The notes under the pieces are model-generated. The model was not told the DNA's origin. It saw nothing but the letters and a program-made list of their open reading frames with translations, and ran no database searches. Source: UBA11164 sp034376725 (GTDB lineage: Bacteria > Pseudomonadota > Gammaproteobacteria > Xanthomonadales > Xanthomonadaceae). Taken from it: a stretch of DNA of 14,637 bases. Where the stretch lies: the NCBI GenBank assembly GCA_034376725.1, contig JAXMJH010000029.1, forward strand, positions 1 to 14,637, read 5' to 3'. Positions 1 to 7,172 of this stretch are shown piece after piece. Within the stretch, counting starts at the first letter, position 1; every line of letters starts with the position of its first letter. The translations under genes and the position numbers were made by a program.

Positions 1-1306
1 CGCCTTCGAGGTGGCCGGTGTGCTCGACGTCGATTTCGGCCGGGCGCTCGTTCTCGCCTTCGAGGTGTCCGGGCAGGTCGCGCTCGCGCAGCCAGTCGGC
101 GCCCTTGTGGGCGCTGCTGGCCGGCCGGTTGCTGGCCAGGATGTCGGGGCTGATGCCGCTGGCCTGGATGCTGCGGCCGCTCGGGGTGTAGTAGCGGGCG
201 GTGGTTAGCTTGATGGCGTCGCCGTTGTCGAGCGGCAGGACGGTCTGCACCGAGCCTTTGCCGAAGGTGCGTTCGCCGATCACCACGGCGCGCTGGTGAT
301 CGCGCAGGGCGCCGGCCAGCACTTCCGAGGCGCTGGCCGAACCGCCGTCGACCAGCACCACCATGGGCGCGGCATTGAGCAGGTCGCCGCTGTGCGCGCG
401 GTATTCGCTGTTGGCGAACGGCTGGCGGCCCCGGGTGGAGACGATGATCGGGCTGTCGAGCGCCTTGGCGTCGAGGAAGGCGTCGGCCGCTTCGACGGCG
501 GCATTGAGCAGCCCGCCGGGGTTGCTGCGCAGGTCGAGCACCAGGCCCTTCAGGCCTTCGTCTCCGGCTTCGGTCTTCAGCCGCGCCAGGTGACGGCGCA
601 GCTCGATGGCCGTATCACCCTGGAACACGCTCAGCCGCAGATAGCCGTAACCCGGCTCCAGCATGCGGGCGCTGACGCTGGTGATGCGGATGGTTTCGCG
701 CACCACGATCAGCTCCAGCGGCTCCGGTTCGCCCTCGCGCAGCACGGTCAGCCCGACCCGGCTGCCCGGCGGACCGCGCAGCGTGGTCACCGCTTCGTCC
801 AGGTTGTCGGAAAGGATCGACTCGCCATCGACCGCCACGATCACATCGCCGGGCCGGATGCCGGCGCGGGCGGCCGGTGTGCCGTCGATCGGCGAGATCA
901 CCAGCAGGCTGCGGTCGGGTTGCAGCACCAACTCCACGCCGATGCCGTCATAGGCGCCGGTGGACAGTTCTTCCATGCTCTCCGACTGCGAGCGGTCGAG
1001 ATAGGCGCTGTGCGGGTCGAGGTCGATCAACAGGCCGCGGATGGCGGCCTGCATCAGGTCGGCGTCGCTGACTTCATCGACATAGGCATCGCGAACGGTG
1101 CGGTACACGCCGACGTAACGGCGGATTTCCTCCAGCGGGATGCGGACCTCGCCGTCGGCTGGCGGCAGCGGGCCGGCGAGGATGCCGGCGGTATTCGGGT
1201 CCGCGTCGGGCGGGTCGTCCTGTTCGCCAACGGTTTGCGCCCCCAGCGAAAACGGCAGCAGGGCCAGCAGCAGGAATGCGCAACGCAAACGTTCGTATCG
1301 GGCCAT
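1..1306 (-). CDS. ctpA: S41-family carboxy-terminal processing protease (CtpA-like), 3' end cut by the window edge
   Basis: Periplasmic serine protease that trims or degrades proteins from their C-termini. The ATG at 1306 gives a hydrophobic signal peptide (about residues 1-25, ending near SLGA). A PDZ domain follows, with GIGVEL and RAGIRPGDVI visible, then the S41 core with VLDLRSNPGG. The catalytic dyad is intact: the middle Ser of GGSASASE is Ser325 and the Lys of FGKGSVQT is Lys350. Their 25-residue spacing, and an Asp 11 residues after the Ser, match E. coli Prc/Tsp. Codons 1-435 are present and the frame is still open at base 1, so the C-terminus is missing. It is the third gene of a gpmI-envC-ctpA operon, 69 bp after the envC stop, with only a weak ribosome site. 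In Pseudomonas a CtpA in the same context acts on murein hydrolases; the same role here is inferred. Near the edge a GHLEG motif occurs twice, 18 codons apart. Confidence 0.95.
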   Translation of the reverse strand, partial: MARYERLRCAFLLLALLPFSLGAQTVGEQDDPPDADPNTAGILAGPLPPADGEVRIPLEEIRRYVGVYRTVRDAYVDEVSDADLMQAAIRGLLIDLDPHSAYLDRSQSESMEELSTGAYDGIGVELVLQPDRSLLVISPIDGTPAARAGIRPGDVIVAVDGESILSDNLDEAVTTLRGPPGSRVGLTVLREGEPEPLELIVVRETIRITSVSARMLEPGYGYLRLSVFQGDTAIELRRHLARLKTEAGDEGLKGLVLDLRSNPGGLLNAAVEAADAFLDAKALDSPIIVSTRGRQPFANSEYRAHSGDLLNAAPMVVLVDGGSASASEVLAGALRDHQRAVVIGERTFGKGSVQTVLPLDNGDAIKLTTARYYTPSGRSIQASGISPDILASNRPASSAHKGADWLRERDLPGHLEGENERPAEIDVEHTGHLEG

Positions 1307-1375
1307 GACGGGATTATGTTCCGGCGCCGGACAGAAGCCAAATCGACTGCGCACATGGCCCGCTTCCACACGCGC

Positions 1376-2557
1376 TCAGCGCTTGCGCAGCCAGACTTTC
1401 GGGTCGACCGGCGCACCGGCCCGGCGCAGTTCGAAATACAGTGCGGGGCGATCCAGGCCACCCGAGTTGCCCAGGCTGGCGATCGGCTCGCCGGCACCGA
1501 CCCAGTCGCCGGCGTTCTTCAGCAGTGCGTCGTTGTGGGCGTACAGGCTCAGCCAGCCATCGCCGTGGTCGAGGATGAGAATCAGCCCGTAGCCCTTCAT
1601 CCAGTCGGCAAACGCCACCCGACCGTGCGAGATGGCCCGCACCTCGGCGCCGGCGGTACCGGCGATCAGCCAGCCCCGGGCGGTGCGGCCATCGCCCAGT
1701 CTGCCGCCGAAGCCGGTGAGCAGCGGCCCGACCACCGGCCAGGGCAAGGCGCCCTGACGCTGCGCCAGCGGAATGCCTTCGTCCATGCGACGCGGAATGT
1801 CGGCCAGCACGTCGCGCAGCTGCTCCAGCAGGCGGGTCAGTGCCTGTTCGTCGCGGCCCAGGGTGGCCAATTGCTGGCGCGCGTCGCGCTGCCGGGCATC
1901 GAGTTGGGTCAGCAGTGCCTTGCGCTCGCCACGACGGGCTTCCAGTGCGGCGATGTCGGCCTGTTGGGCGTCCTTGGCGATGGCCAGCGCGGCGCGCTCC
2001 TCCTCCACCTTCGCGCTCAGCTCGGCCAGGGTGCGCAACTGGTCCAGCAGCGCCTGTATGCGCTCGCTGCGATCGGCCTGCAGGTAGCGGTGATAGGCCA
2101 TCACCCGCGCCAGATCGGCGATGCGGTCCTGGGCCAACAGCAGCTTGAGCTGTTCGTGCCGGCCCAGTGCATAGGCCGAGCGGACCAGCGCGGCCAGCGC
2201 CTCGCGCTGCCCGGACAGATGGCTGGACAAGGCCTCGTGCTCGGTCCGCAGCCGGGCCAGGGTGCTTTCGCGCTGCGCCAGCTCGGCCTCGGTGCCACGC
2301 AGGCGACGCACGGCCTCGGATACCCGGCCGTCGGCCTGGCGCAGTTCGTCTTCGGTTTCGCCACGTTCCGCCGCAATCGCGCGCTGCTGCTCGGTCAGGG
2401 TGGCGATCCGGGCGCGCACGTCGGCCAGTTTGCGCTCGGCATCGGCCTCCTTCTCGTCGGCCCATGCCGGGTTGGATGCCAGCGCCAAAAACGCAAGCGC
2501 CGGGACGATCCGGCGCGCTGCATTGCGCACCAGGGCGATGATCGCTGTGGCTGGCAT
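1376..2557 (-). CDS. envC: EnvC-like murein hydrolase activator (coiled coil plus degenerate LytM/M23 domain)
   Basis: Predicted periplasmic activator of cell-wall amidases at division. The 393-residue product has a signal peptide (basic NAARR, hydrophobic core, likely cleavage after AWA at residue 33). A long charged coiled coil follows, about residues 35-260, rich in Ala, Glu, Arg and Leu, and the LytM/M23 domain spans about 285-390. The metal ligands of active M23 peptidases are mostly absent: the usual first His/Asp site reads ARGWLIAG, and the terminal HxH region reads YFEL. One conserved piece, LYAHN, remains. This loss is typical of EnvC, which activates amidases rather than cutting murein itself. 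The gene starts 20 bp after the gpmI stop and is followed by ctpA, the usual proteobacterial order. The ATG at 2557 is preferred; a GTG nine codons downstream would also leave a signal peptide. The long open frame running upstream across gpmI is a shadow. Confidence 0.93.
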   Translation of the reverse strand: MPATAIIALVRNAARRIVPALAFLALASNPAWADEKEADAERKLADVRARIATLTEQQRAIAAERGETEDELRQADGRVSEAVRRLRGTEAELAQRESTLARLRTEHEALSSHLSGQREALAALVRSAYALGRHEQLKLLLAQDRIADLARVMAYHRYLQADRSERIQALLDQLRTLAELSAKVEEERAALAIAKDAQQADIAALEARRGERKALLTQLDARQRDARQQLATLGRDEQALTRLLEQLRDVLADIPRRMDEGIPLAQRQGALPWPVVGPLLTGFGGRLGDGRTARGWLIAGTAGAEVRAISHGRVAFADWMKGYGLILILDHGDGWLSLYAHNDALLKNAGDWVGAGEPIASLGNSGGLDRPALYFELRRAGAPVDPKVWLRKR

Positions 2558-2577
2558 CGCCGGATCGCGCCTGGCGC

Positions 2578-4104
2578 TCAGAAAAACTCTACCAGCGAGT
2601 GGCCAGTCATTTCCGCCGGCTGGGCGATGCCCAGCAGATGCAGCACGGTCGGTGCGATGTCGCGCAGGGCGCCACCGGCACGCAGGCTGGCGGTGCGCCC
2701 GCAGTACACCAAGGGCACTGGTGTGGCGGTGTGCGCAGTATGCGGCTCGCCGGTGATCGGGTCGCGCATCTGTTCCAGGTTGCCGTGATCGGCGGTGACG
2801 ATCATCTCGCCGCCGACCGCAGCAATCGCCGAGCGCAGTTCGCCCAGCGCCCAGTCCACGGTTTCGGCGGCCTTTACGGCCGCCTCGAATACCCCGCTGT
2901 GACCCACCATGTCGGGGTTGGCGATATTGCAGATGATCGCGTCGAACCGGCCGCCGGATATCTCCGCGCACAGCGCCTCGACCAATTCCGGGCAGCTCAT
3001 CTCCGGCTGGAGATCGTAGGTGGCCACTTTCGGGCTGGGGATGAGGATGCGCGACTCGCCGGGGAACTCCGCCTCGCGCCCACCCGAAAAGAAGAACGTG
3101 ACGTGGGCGTATTTTTCGGTCTCCGCGATGCGAAGCTGGGTGAGTCCGTGCTCGGCCAGCACTTCGCCCAGGGTGTGGCGCAGGTCGTCGGGCGGGTAGG
3201 CCACGGCGGCCAGCAGGCTGGCCTCGTATTCGGTGAGGCAGACGAACCGCGCCAGCGCGGGCACCCGCTTGCGCTCGAAGCCATCGAACTGCGGCCGCAC
3301 GAAGGCGGCGGTCAGCTGTCGGGCGCGGTCTGCGCGGAAATTCATGAACACCACCGCGTCGCCATCCTCGACCCTGGCGCCGTCGCCGATCACCGTGGCA
3401 GCGACGAATTCGTCGTTCTCGCCGCGCGCGTAGGCCGCTTCCAGCGCGGCCACGGCGGAATCGGCATGCTGCGCGGCGCGGGCTTCGACGATGGCGTTCC
3501 AGGCCAGTTCGACCCGATCCCAGCGCTTGTCGCGGTCCATGGCGAAGTAGCGACCGGTCACGCTGGCGATGACTGCGTTGGGCAGCGCCCGGCAGGCGGC
3601 GTCGAGCCGTTTCAGGCTGGCCAGCGCCGAGCGCGGCGGCACATCGCGGCCATCGAGAAAGGCGTGTACGGCGATCCGTTTGACGCCGCGCCGGGCGGCC
3701 AGATCGAGCAGGGCGAGAATCTGGTTTTCGTGACTGTGCACGCCGCCCGGCGAAACCAGACCCAGCACGTGCAGGGTGGCGTCGTTCGCGGCGTCGCAGG
3801 CGGCACACAGCTCGCGGTTTTCGAAGAAACTGCCGTCTTCGATCGCGGCGTCGATCCGAGTCAGGTCCTGGTACACGATGCGTCCGGCGCCGATGTTCAT
3901 GTGGCCCACTTCGGAATTGCCCATCTGGCCGTCGGGCAGGCCGACATGGCGGCCCTCGGTGTGCACCAGCGTGTGCGGGCACTCGGCCAGCATGCGGTCC
4001 CAGTTGGGGGTATCGGCCGCGCTGATCGCGTCGTCGTCGGCCGGCGGATCGCGATGCCCCCAGCCATCGAGGATCAGCAACAGAACGGGTTTCGGTCGGC
4101 TCAT
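2578..4104 (-). CDS. gpmI: 2,3-bisphosphoglycerate-independent phosphoglycerate mutase
   Basis: Cytoplasmic glycolytic and gluconeogenic enzyme interconverting 3- and 2-phosphoglycerate with two Mn2+ ions and a phosphoserine intermediate. The product is 508 residues, the normal length for the family. Key residues are visible: Asp13 in LILDGWG, the nucleophile Ser64 in MGNSEVGHMNIGAGR, Asp398 and His402 in NPDMVGHSG, Asp439 and His440 in TADHGN, and His458 in PHTAHT. Substrate-site motifs SPGGVHSH, HAFLDGRD and NFRADRARQ are also intact. The ATG at 4104 begins MSRPKPVLLLILDGWG, as expected, with a GGAA purine stretch just upstream. It is the first gene of the operon with envC and ctpA. A candidate -10 and an inverted repeat lie in the divergent region upstream. 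Identification is very secure. Confidence 0.98.
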   Translation of the reverse strand: MSRPKPVLLLILDGWGHRDPPADDDAISAADTPNWDRMLAECPHTLVHTEGRHVGLPDGQMGNSEVGHMNIGAGRIVYQDLTRIDAAIEDGSFFENRELCAACDAANDATLHVLGLVSPGGVHSHENQILALLDLAARRGVKRIAVHAFLDGRDVPPRSALASLKRLDAACRALPNAVIASVTGRYFAMDRDKRWDRVELAWNAIVEARAAQHADSAVAALEAAYARGENDEFVAATVIGDGARVEDGDAVVFMNFRADRARQLTAAFVRPQFDGFERKRVPALARFVCLTEYEASLLAAVAYPPDDLRHTLGEVLAEHGLTQLRIAETEKYAHVTFFFSGGREAEFPGESRILIPSPKVATYDLQPEMSCPELVEALCAEISGGRFDAIICNIANPDMVGHSGVFEAAVKAAETVDWALGELRSAIAAVGGEMIVTADHGNLEQMRDPITGEPHTAHTATPVPLVYCGRTASLRAGGALRDIAPTVLHLLGIAQPAEMTGHSLVEFF

Positions 4105-4127
4105 GGCGGTATTCCGGCTGGGACTTC

Positions 4128-4155
4128 CGTCACGGTGGCTTCCGGCACTGTGACG
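4128..4155. promoter_or_regulatory. Imperfect dyad in the gpmI leader
   Basis: The arms CGTCACGGTG (4128-4137) and CACTGTGACG (4146-4155) are inverted copies with one mismatch in ten, around an 8-base spacer. The dyad lies 24-51 bases upstream of the gpmI start, in the region shared with the divergent plus-strand gene. It could be an operator or, if transcribed, a leader hairpin. No regulator family is assigned. Confidence 0.4.
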
Positions 4156-4172
4156 CGATGATGGTACGCGCC

Positions 4173-4178
4173 ATTGTA
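4173..4178 (-). promoter_or_regulatory. Candidate -10 box for the gpmI-envC-ctpA operon
   Basis: The minus strand reads TACAAT here, one base from the sigma70 consensus, about 69 bases before the gpmI ATG. No good -35 hexamer is seen at the usual spacing, so this is a suggestion only. If it is right, the dyad at 4128-4155 is in the 5' untranslated leader. Confidence 0.35.
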
Positions 4179-4218
4179 TCCGCACCCGCCACCCACCCCG
4201 CCGCCAGCTCGGCCTGGC

Positions 4219-4224
4219 AAGGAG
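4219..4224 (+). promoter_or_regulatory. Strong ribosome binding site AAGGAG that fixes the start at 4231
   Basis: AAGGAG lies 6 bases before the ATG at 4231. It decides that start over an in-frame ATT-GTA-region start about 19 codons upstream, which would add a proline-rich, non-signal-like extension. Confidence 0.8.
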
Positions 4225-4230
4225 TCCATC

Positions 4231-4905
4231 ATGCGCAACGTTCTGTTCATCGCCGCCCTGCTGCTGGGCGCCCCGATCATCGCCTCGGCCCACGAGGACG
4301 GCGGCGAGAAGACTAAAATCAGCAAGGTCAACGGCGCGGTCACCGCCGAGGCCGGGCACCGCTACAGCGAGCTGAGCACGGTCAACGGCGCCGTGCGTAT
4401 CGAGGCCGAGGCCGAGGTCGACGAGGCCAGTACGGTCAACGGCAGCATCACCGTCGCCGACGGCGCCAGGGTCGGCAGCCTCGAAAGCGTCAATGGCGCG
4501 GTGCGCGTCGGCGAGCGCGTGGAAGTGAGCGGCAACATCGAAACCGTCAATGGCGGCATCACCATCGGCACCGGCAGCCGGGTGGCCGGCGCCGTGGAGA
4601 ACGTCAATGGCTCGATGACGCTGGACGGCGCGGAGCTCGAGTCGATCGAGACCGTCAACGGCGGCCTCAATCTGGTCCGCGATGTGCACGTCCGCGGCGG
4701 CATCACCGTGCGCAAGCCTTCGGGCATGCGCTGGTTCGGCTGGGGCACGCGCACCCCGCCGACCGTGGTCATCGGCCCCGGCTCGAAGGTCGACGGCGCG
4801 CTGATCTTCGAACAGGAAGTGACCCTGTACGTCCACGAAACGGCGCAGATCGGTCCGGTGACCGGCGCCGAAGCGCTGACTTTCTCGGGCGACAGGCCCG
4901 ACTGA
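4231..4905 (+). CDS. Secreted protein of seven tandem VNG repeats (unknown function)
   Basis: The 224-residue product has a clear signal peptide, MRNVLFIAALLLGAPIIASA, likely cleaved after Ala20. The mature part is built from short repeats each opening with (S/E)xVNG(A/S/G)(V/I)x(V/I/L). VNG occurs at residues 33, 51, 69, 87, 106, 125 and 142, spaced 17-19 residues. Alternating hydrophobic positions and the regular pitch suggest a right- or left-handed beta-helix or solenoid, resembling bactofilin-like or DUF4097-type repeat proteins; this is inference. After residue 155 the sequence changes to a glycine- and tryptophan-rich linker (MRWFGWGTRTPP) and a last strand-rich section (VVIGPGSKVDGALIF) that resembles the same fold. 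There is no lipobox or membrane segment. It is divergent from gpmI and codirectional with the M28 peptidase gene 127 bp downstream. I do not recognise a named family with confidence. Confidence 0.9.
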   Translation: MRNVLFIAALLLGAPIIASAHEDGGEKTKISKVNGAVTAEAGHRYSELSTVNGAVRIEAEAEVDEASTVNGSITVADGARVGSLESVNGAVRVGERVEVSGNIETVNGGITIGTGSRVAGAVENVNGSMTLDGAELESIETVNGGLNLVRDVHVRGGITVRKPSGMRWFGWGTRTPPTVVIGPGSKVDGALIFEQEVTLYVHETAQIGPVTGAEALTFSGDRPD

Positions 4906-4928
4906 GGCGTGGCTGAGGCGCGGCCGGC

Positions 4929-4948
4929 GGCGGGCATCGCCGCCCGCC
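4929..4948 (+). terminator. GC hairpin after the VNG-repeat gene
   Basis: GGCGGGC (4929-4935) pairs perfectly with GCCCGCC (4942-4948) around a 6-base loop, 23 bases after the stop codon. No T-tract follows, so intrinsic termination is uncertain. It may instead be an mRNA 3' structure between two cotranscribed genes. Confidence 0.3.
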
Positions 4949-5032
4949 ACAGGCCCGCCGCTGCCGGCCGATGCGGCGATCGCGACCGGCATTGGCTATC
5001 ATCGCGGGTTCTACCGCCACGAGGTTACCCCG

Positions 5033-6754
5033 ATGCGAAGCCCCTTTTTCGCCGCCGCGCTCGGCCTGAGCGCGCTCAGCCTGACGCTGACCGGCTGCGG
5101 CGCCGACACGCCGAACCCAGCCGCCGATACTGGCGCTGAATCCGCTGCAACCGGCCACACCTTCGGGCCGGACATTTCCGCCGAGGACTTCTCGGTCATG
5201 GTCGAGACCCTGTCCAGCGACGAATTCGACGGCCGCGCGCCGGGCGGACGGGGCGAAGAGCTCACCATCAACTACATTCGCGACCAGTTCCAGCGCCTGG
5301 GCCTGAAACCCGGCAACGGCGACAGCTGGTTTCAGACCGTGCCGATGGTGGAAACCACGGCCGACACCGAAACCAGCCTGGTCTCGCTCGACCTTGGCGA
5401 CAGCAGCCGGGTGCTGAACTTCGGCGGCGAAATGGTGCTGGGCACCCGCACCGGCCAGCCCTCGGTCAGCGTGGAGGCGAGCGAACTGGTGTTCGTCGGC
5501 TACGGCGTGAATGCCCCGGAAGCCGGCTGGAACGACTACGAAGGCCTGGACGTGACCGGCAAGACGGTGGTCATTCTGGTCAACGACCCCGGCTACCACG
5601 TCGGCGACGAGAACCTGTTCGAAGGCCGGCGGATGACCTACTACGGCCGCTGGACCTACAAGTACGAGGAAGCCGCCCGTCAGGGCGCCGCCGCCGCGCT
5701 GATCATCCACGACGACTCCGGCGCCGGTTACGGCTGGGACGTGGTGAAGAACAGCTGGAGCGGCGCCCAGTTCGACCTGCCGGTCAGCGCCGATCCGGAA
5801 CCGCGTCTGCCCCTGCAGGGCTGGATCACCACGGAAGTGGCCAAGGAGTTGTTCGCCCAGGCCGGGCTGGATCTGGAAGCCGAGTACCGGGCCGCCAACA
5901 GCGCCGACTTCCAGGCCAAGCCGCTGGCCGCCAAACTCGACGCCACGGTCAACAGCTCCATCCGCCAGGCCGAATCGCAAAACGTGCTGGGCCTGCTGCC
6001 GGGCAGCGAGACGCCCGACGAGGTGGTGGTCTACATGGCCCACTGGGATCATCTGGGCAACCACGGCGGCCAGGACGGCGAGGACCACATCTACAACGGC
6101 GCCATCGACAACGCCACCGGTGTGGCCGGCATCATCGAGATCGCCGAAGCGTTCGCCAGCGGCGAGCCGCCCAAGCGCTCGGTGTTGTTTCTGGCGGTAA
6201 CCCTGGAGGAATCCGGCCTGCTCGGCTCCAAGTACTACGTCGCCAACCCGGTGTTGCCGCTGGCCAACACCGTGGCCACCATCAACCTGGACGCGATGAG
6301 CGTGTACGGCCCGACTTCGGACTTCACCGTCATCGGCCTGGGCAACTCGGAACTCGAAGACATCCTCACCCCGATCGCCGCCAGCCAGAACCGCACCCTG
6401 GTCGAGGAAGGCGCGCCCGAGAAGGGCTTCTACTTCCGCTCCGATCACTTCAACTTCGCCAAGGCCGGCGTGCCCTCGCTGTACGCCAAGGGCGGCAACG
6501 TGCACGTCGAGCACGGCGCCGACTACATCAGCCAGCGAGCCGCCGAGTACGGCGCCAACCGCTACCACAAGCCGGGCGACGAATACGACCCGAACTGGGA
6601 TCTGCGCGGCCTGATCCAGGACCTCAACGCACTCTACGGCGTCGGCCGCGAACTGACCGACTCCGGCACCTGGCCGAACTGGTATGAGGGCAACCCGTTC
6701 CGCGCCGCACGCGAAGCCTCCCGCGCCAGCGCTGCGAGCGACGCCACCGAGTAA
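5033..6754 (+). CDS. M28-family zinc metallopeptidase, lipoprotein
   Basis: Predicted aminopeptidase of the M28 family, exported and lipid-anchored. The 573-residue product starts with a signal sequence ending in the lipobox LTGC (Cys22), preceded by GAGG 8 bases before the ATG. A protease-associated (PA) domain insertion spans about residues 130-290 (VFVGYGVNAPEAGWNDYEG, GKTVVILVNDPG, GAAAALIIHD). The catalytic domain carries all expected ligands: His337 and Asp339 in AHWDHLG, Asp359 in GAIDNATG, the Glu392/Glu393 pair in TLEESGLLGS, Asp420 in NLDAMS and His512 in YHKPGDEYD. The two co-catalytic zinc ions and a preference for releasing N-terminal residues are family knowledge; the substrate cannot be told from sequence. 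The Ala-Arg-Ser-rich C-terminal tail after residue 555 looks disordered. An inverted repeat follows the stop by 9 bases. Confidence 0.95.
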   Translation: MRSPFFAAALGLSALSLTLTGCGADTPNPAADTGAESAATGHTFGPDISAEDFSVMVETLSSDEFDGRAPGGRGEELTINYIRDQFQRLGLKPGNGDSWFQTVPMVETTADTETSLVSLDLGDSSRVLNFGGEMVLGTRTGQPSVSVEASELVFVGYGVNAPEAGWNDYEGLDVTGKTVVILVNDPGYHVGDENLFEGRRMTYYGRWTYKYEEAARQGAAAALIIHDDSGAGYGWDVVKNSWSGAQFDLPVSADPEPRLPLQGWITTEVAKELFAQAGLDLEAEYRAANSADFQAKPLAAKLDATVNSSIRQAESQNVLGLLPGSETPDEVVVYMAHWDHLGNHGGQDGEDHIYNGAIDNATGVAGIIEIAEAFASGEPPKRSVLFLAVTLEESGLLGSKYYVANPVLPLANTVATINLDAMSVYGPTSDFTVIGLGNSELEDILTPIAASQNRTLVEEGAPEKGFYFRSDHFNFAKAGVPSLYAKGGNVHVEHGADYISQRAAEYGANRYHKPGDEYDPNWDLRGLIQDLNALYGVGRELTDSGTWPNWYEGNPFRAAREASRASAASDATE

Positions 6755-6763
6755 GCCGACCCA

Positions 6764-6787
6764 GCCACGGCCAGGGACGGCCATGGC
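6764..6787 (+). terminator. Candidate 3' hairpin after the M28 peptidase gene
   Basis: GCCACGGCC (6764-6772) and GGCCATGGC (6779-6787) form a 9-bp stem with one C-A mismatch (a G-U wobble on the minus strand) and a 6-base loop, 9 bases past the TAA stop. There is no T-run after it. It could be a weak or Rho-assisted terminator, or another repeat element. Confidence 0.4.
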
Positions 6788-6853
6788 GTGCGGCGAACCT
6801 CGTGGCGATCACCAAGCTTGCGTTGTATCGATCCGGCAGGCCAAATCGATGAA

Positions 6854-6916
6854 TTTGCATGGGGCGAGTAGCCCGGCTTAGGCCAAAGGCCGTAAGCCGG
6901 GACCGCCGGATGCAAA
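6854..6916. repeat. Nested palindromic extragenic element (REP-like)
   Basis: The inner hairpin is CCCGGCTTA plus GGCC (6872-6884), an AAA loop, then GGCC, a bulged G and TAAGCCGGG (6888-6901). An outer inverted pair, TTTGCAT (6854-6860) and ATGCAAA (6910-6916), brackets it with 11- and 8-base arms between. CCCGGCTTA-type palindromes are dispersed extragenic elements in Xanthomonadaceae-like genomes. The nested outer pair suggests a complete unit with its own ends. No RAYT transposase gene is in the window. Confidence 0.65.
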
Positions 6917-7031
6917 GGTTCTGGTGACGGATAATTCCCGCCGGTCAGCAGCAGCGCTCCTACCGGCCCTGGCGCCTGCGCCGCACGAACAGGACTCGCG
7001 ATCGCCCGTGCCGCGATCCCTGTCGTCTCTC

Positions 7032-7064
7032 GCACCTGCAATTTGGATAGCGGATTGCACGTGC
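7032..7064. repeat. 11-base-arm inverted repeat around an 11-base spacer
   Basis: GCACCTGCAAT (7032-7042) and ATTGCACGTGC (7054-7064) are inverted copies with a single C-C mismatch, separated by TTGGATAGCGG. It lies about 110 bp past the 3' end of the alpha/beta hydrolase gene. It could be part of the repeat mosaic or a protein-binding dyad. The role is unknown. Confidence 0.5.
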
Positions 7065-7172
7065 CGCTTTCCGGCAATGTGAGACAGGCGCGACGCGCCG
7101 ATTGCCCTGCTTCGCTTTCACTACCGGCTCAGCCTACGAGGCTGGATAGTGGCCGGCCACAGCATGCACCGC

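Larger units (their letters stand above)
6755..7172. other. 418-bp gene-free region rich in inverted repeats
   Basis: Between the converging M28 peptidase and alpha/beta hydrolase genes I see no credible coding sequence. The stretch holds the hairpins and palindromes listed separately, and further short dyads: GATCGC/GCGATC (7000-7005 and 7013-7018), GGCGCG-A-CGCGCC (7087-7099), CAGCCT-ACG-AGGCTG (7130-7144) and the 10-base palindrome TGGCCGGCCA (7150-7159). On the minus strand GGTAGGAGCGCTGCTGCTG near 6945-6965 resembles the GTAGGAGCG-type dispersed repeats common in Xanthomonadaceae and pseudomonads. A mosaic of degenerate extragenic repeat copies is the simplest reading. Confidence 0.7.

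Noticed and set aside
296..2788. 830-codon plus-strand open frame across ctpA, envC and gpmI
   Set aside because: It runs antisense to three clear genes, has no family signature or ribosome site, and its Gln/His/Arg/Ala-rich composition is typical of GC-rich shadow frames.
2599..4161. 520-codon plus-strand open frame opposite gpmI
   Set aside because: gpmI on the minus strand has every catalytic motif; this frame is its antisense shadow.
4997..5002. TATCAT as a promoter -10 for the M28 peptidase gene
   Set aside because: No reasonable -35 is at the right spacing, so I cannot support it.
4769..6784. 671-codon minus-strand open frame opposite the M28 peptidase
   Set aside because: The plus strand encodes an intact zinc peptidase; this frame is compositionally an antisense artefact.
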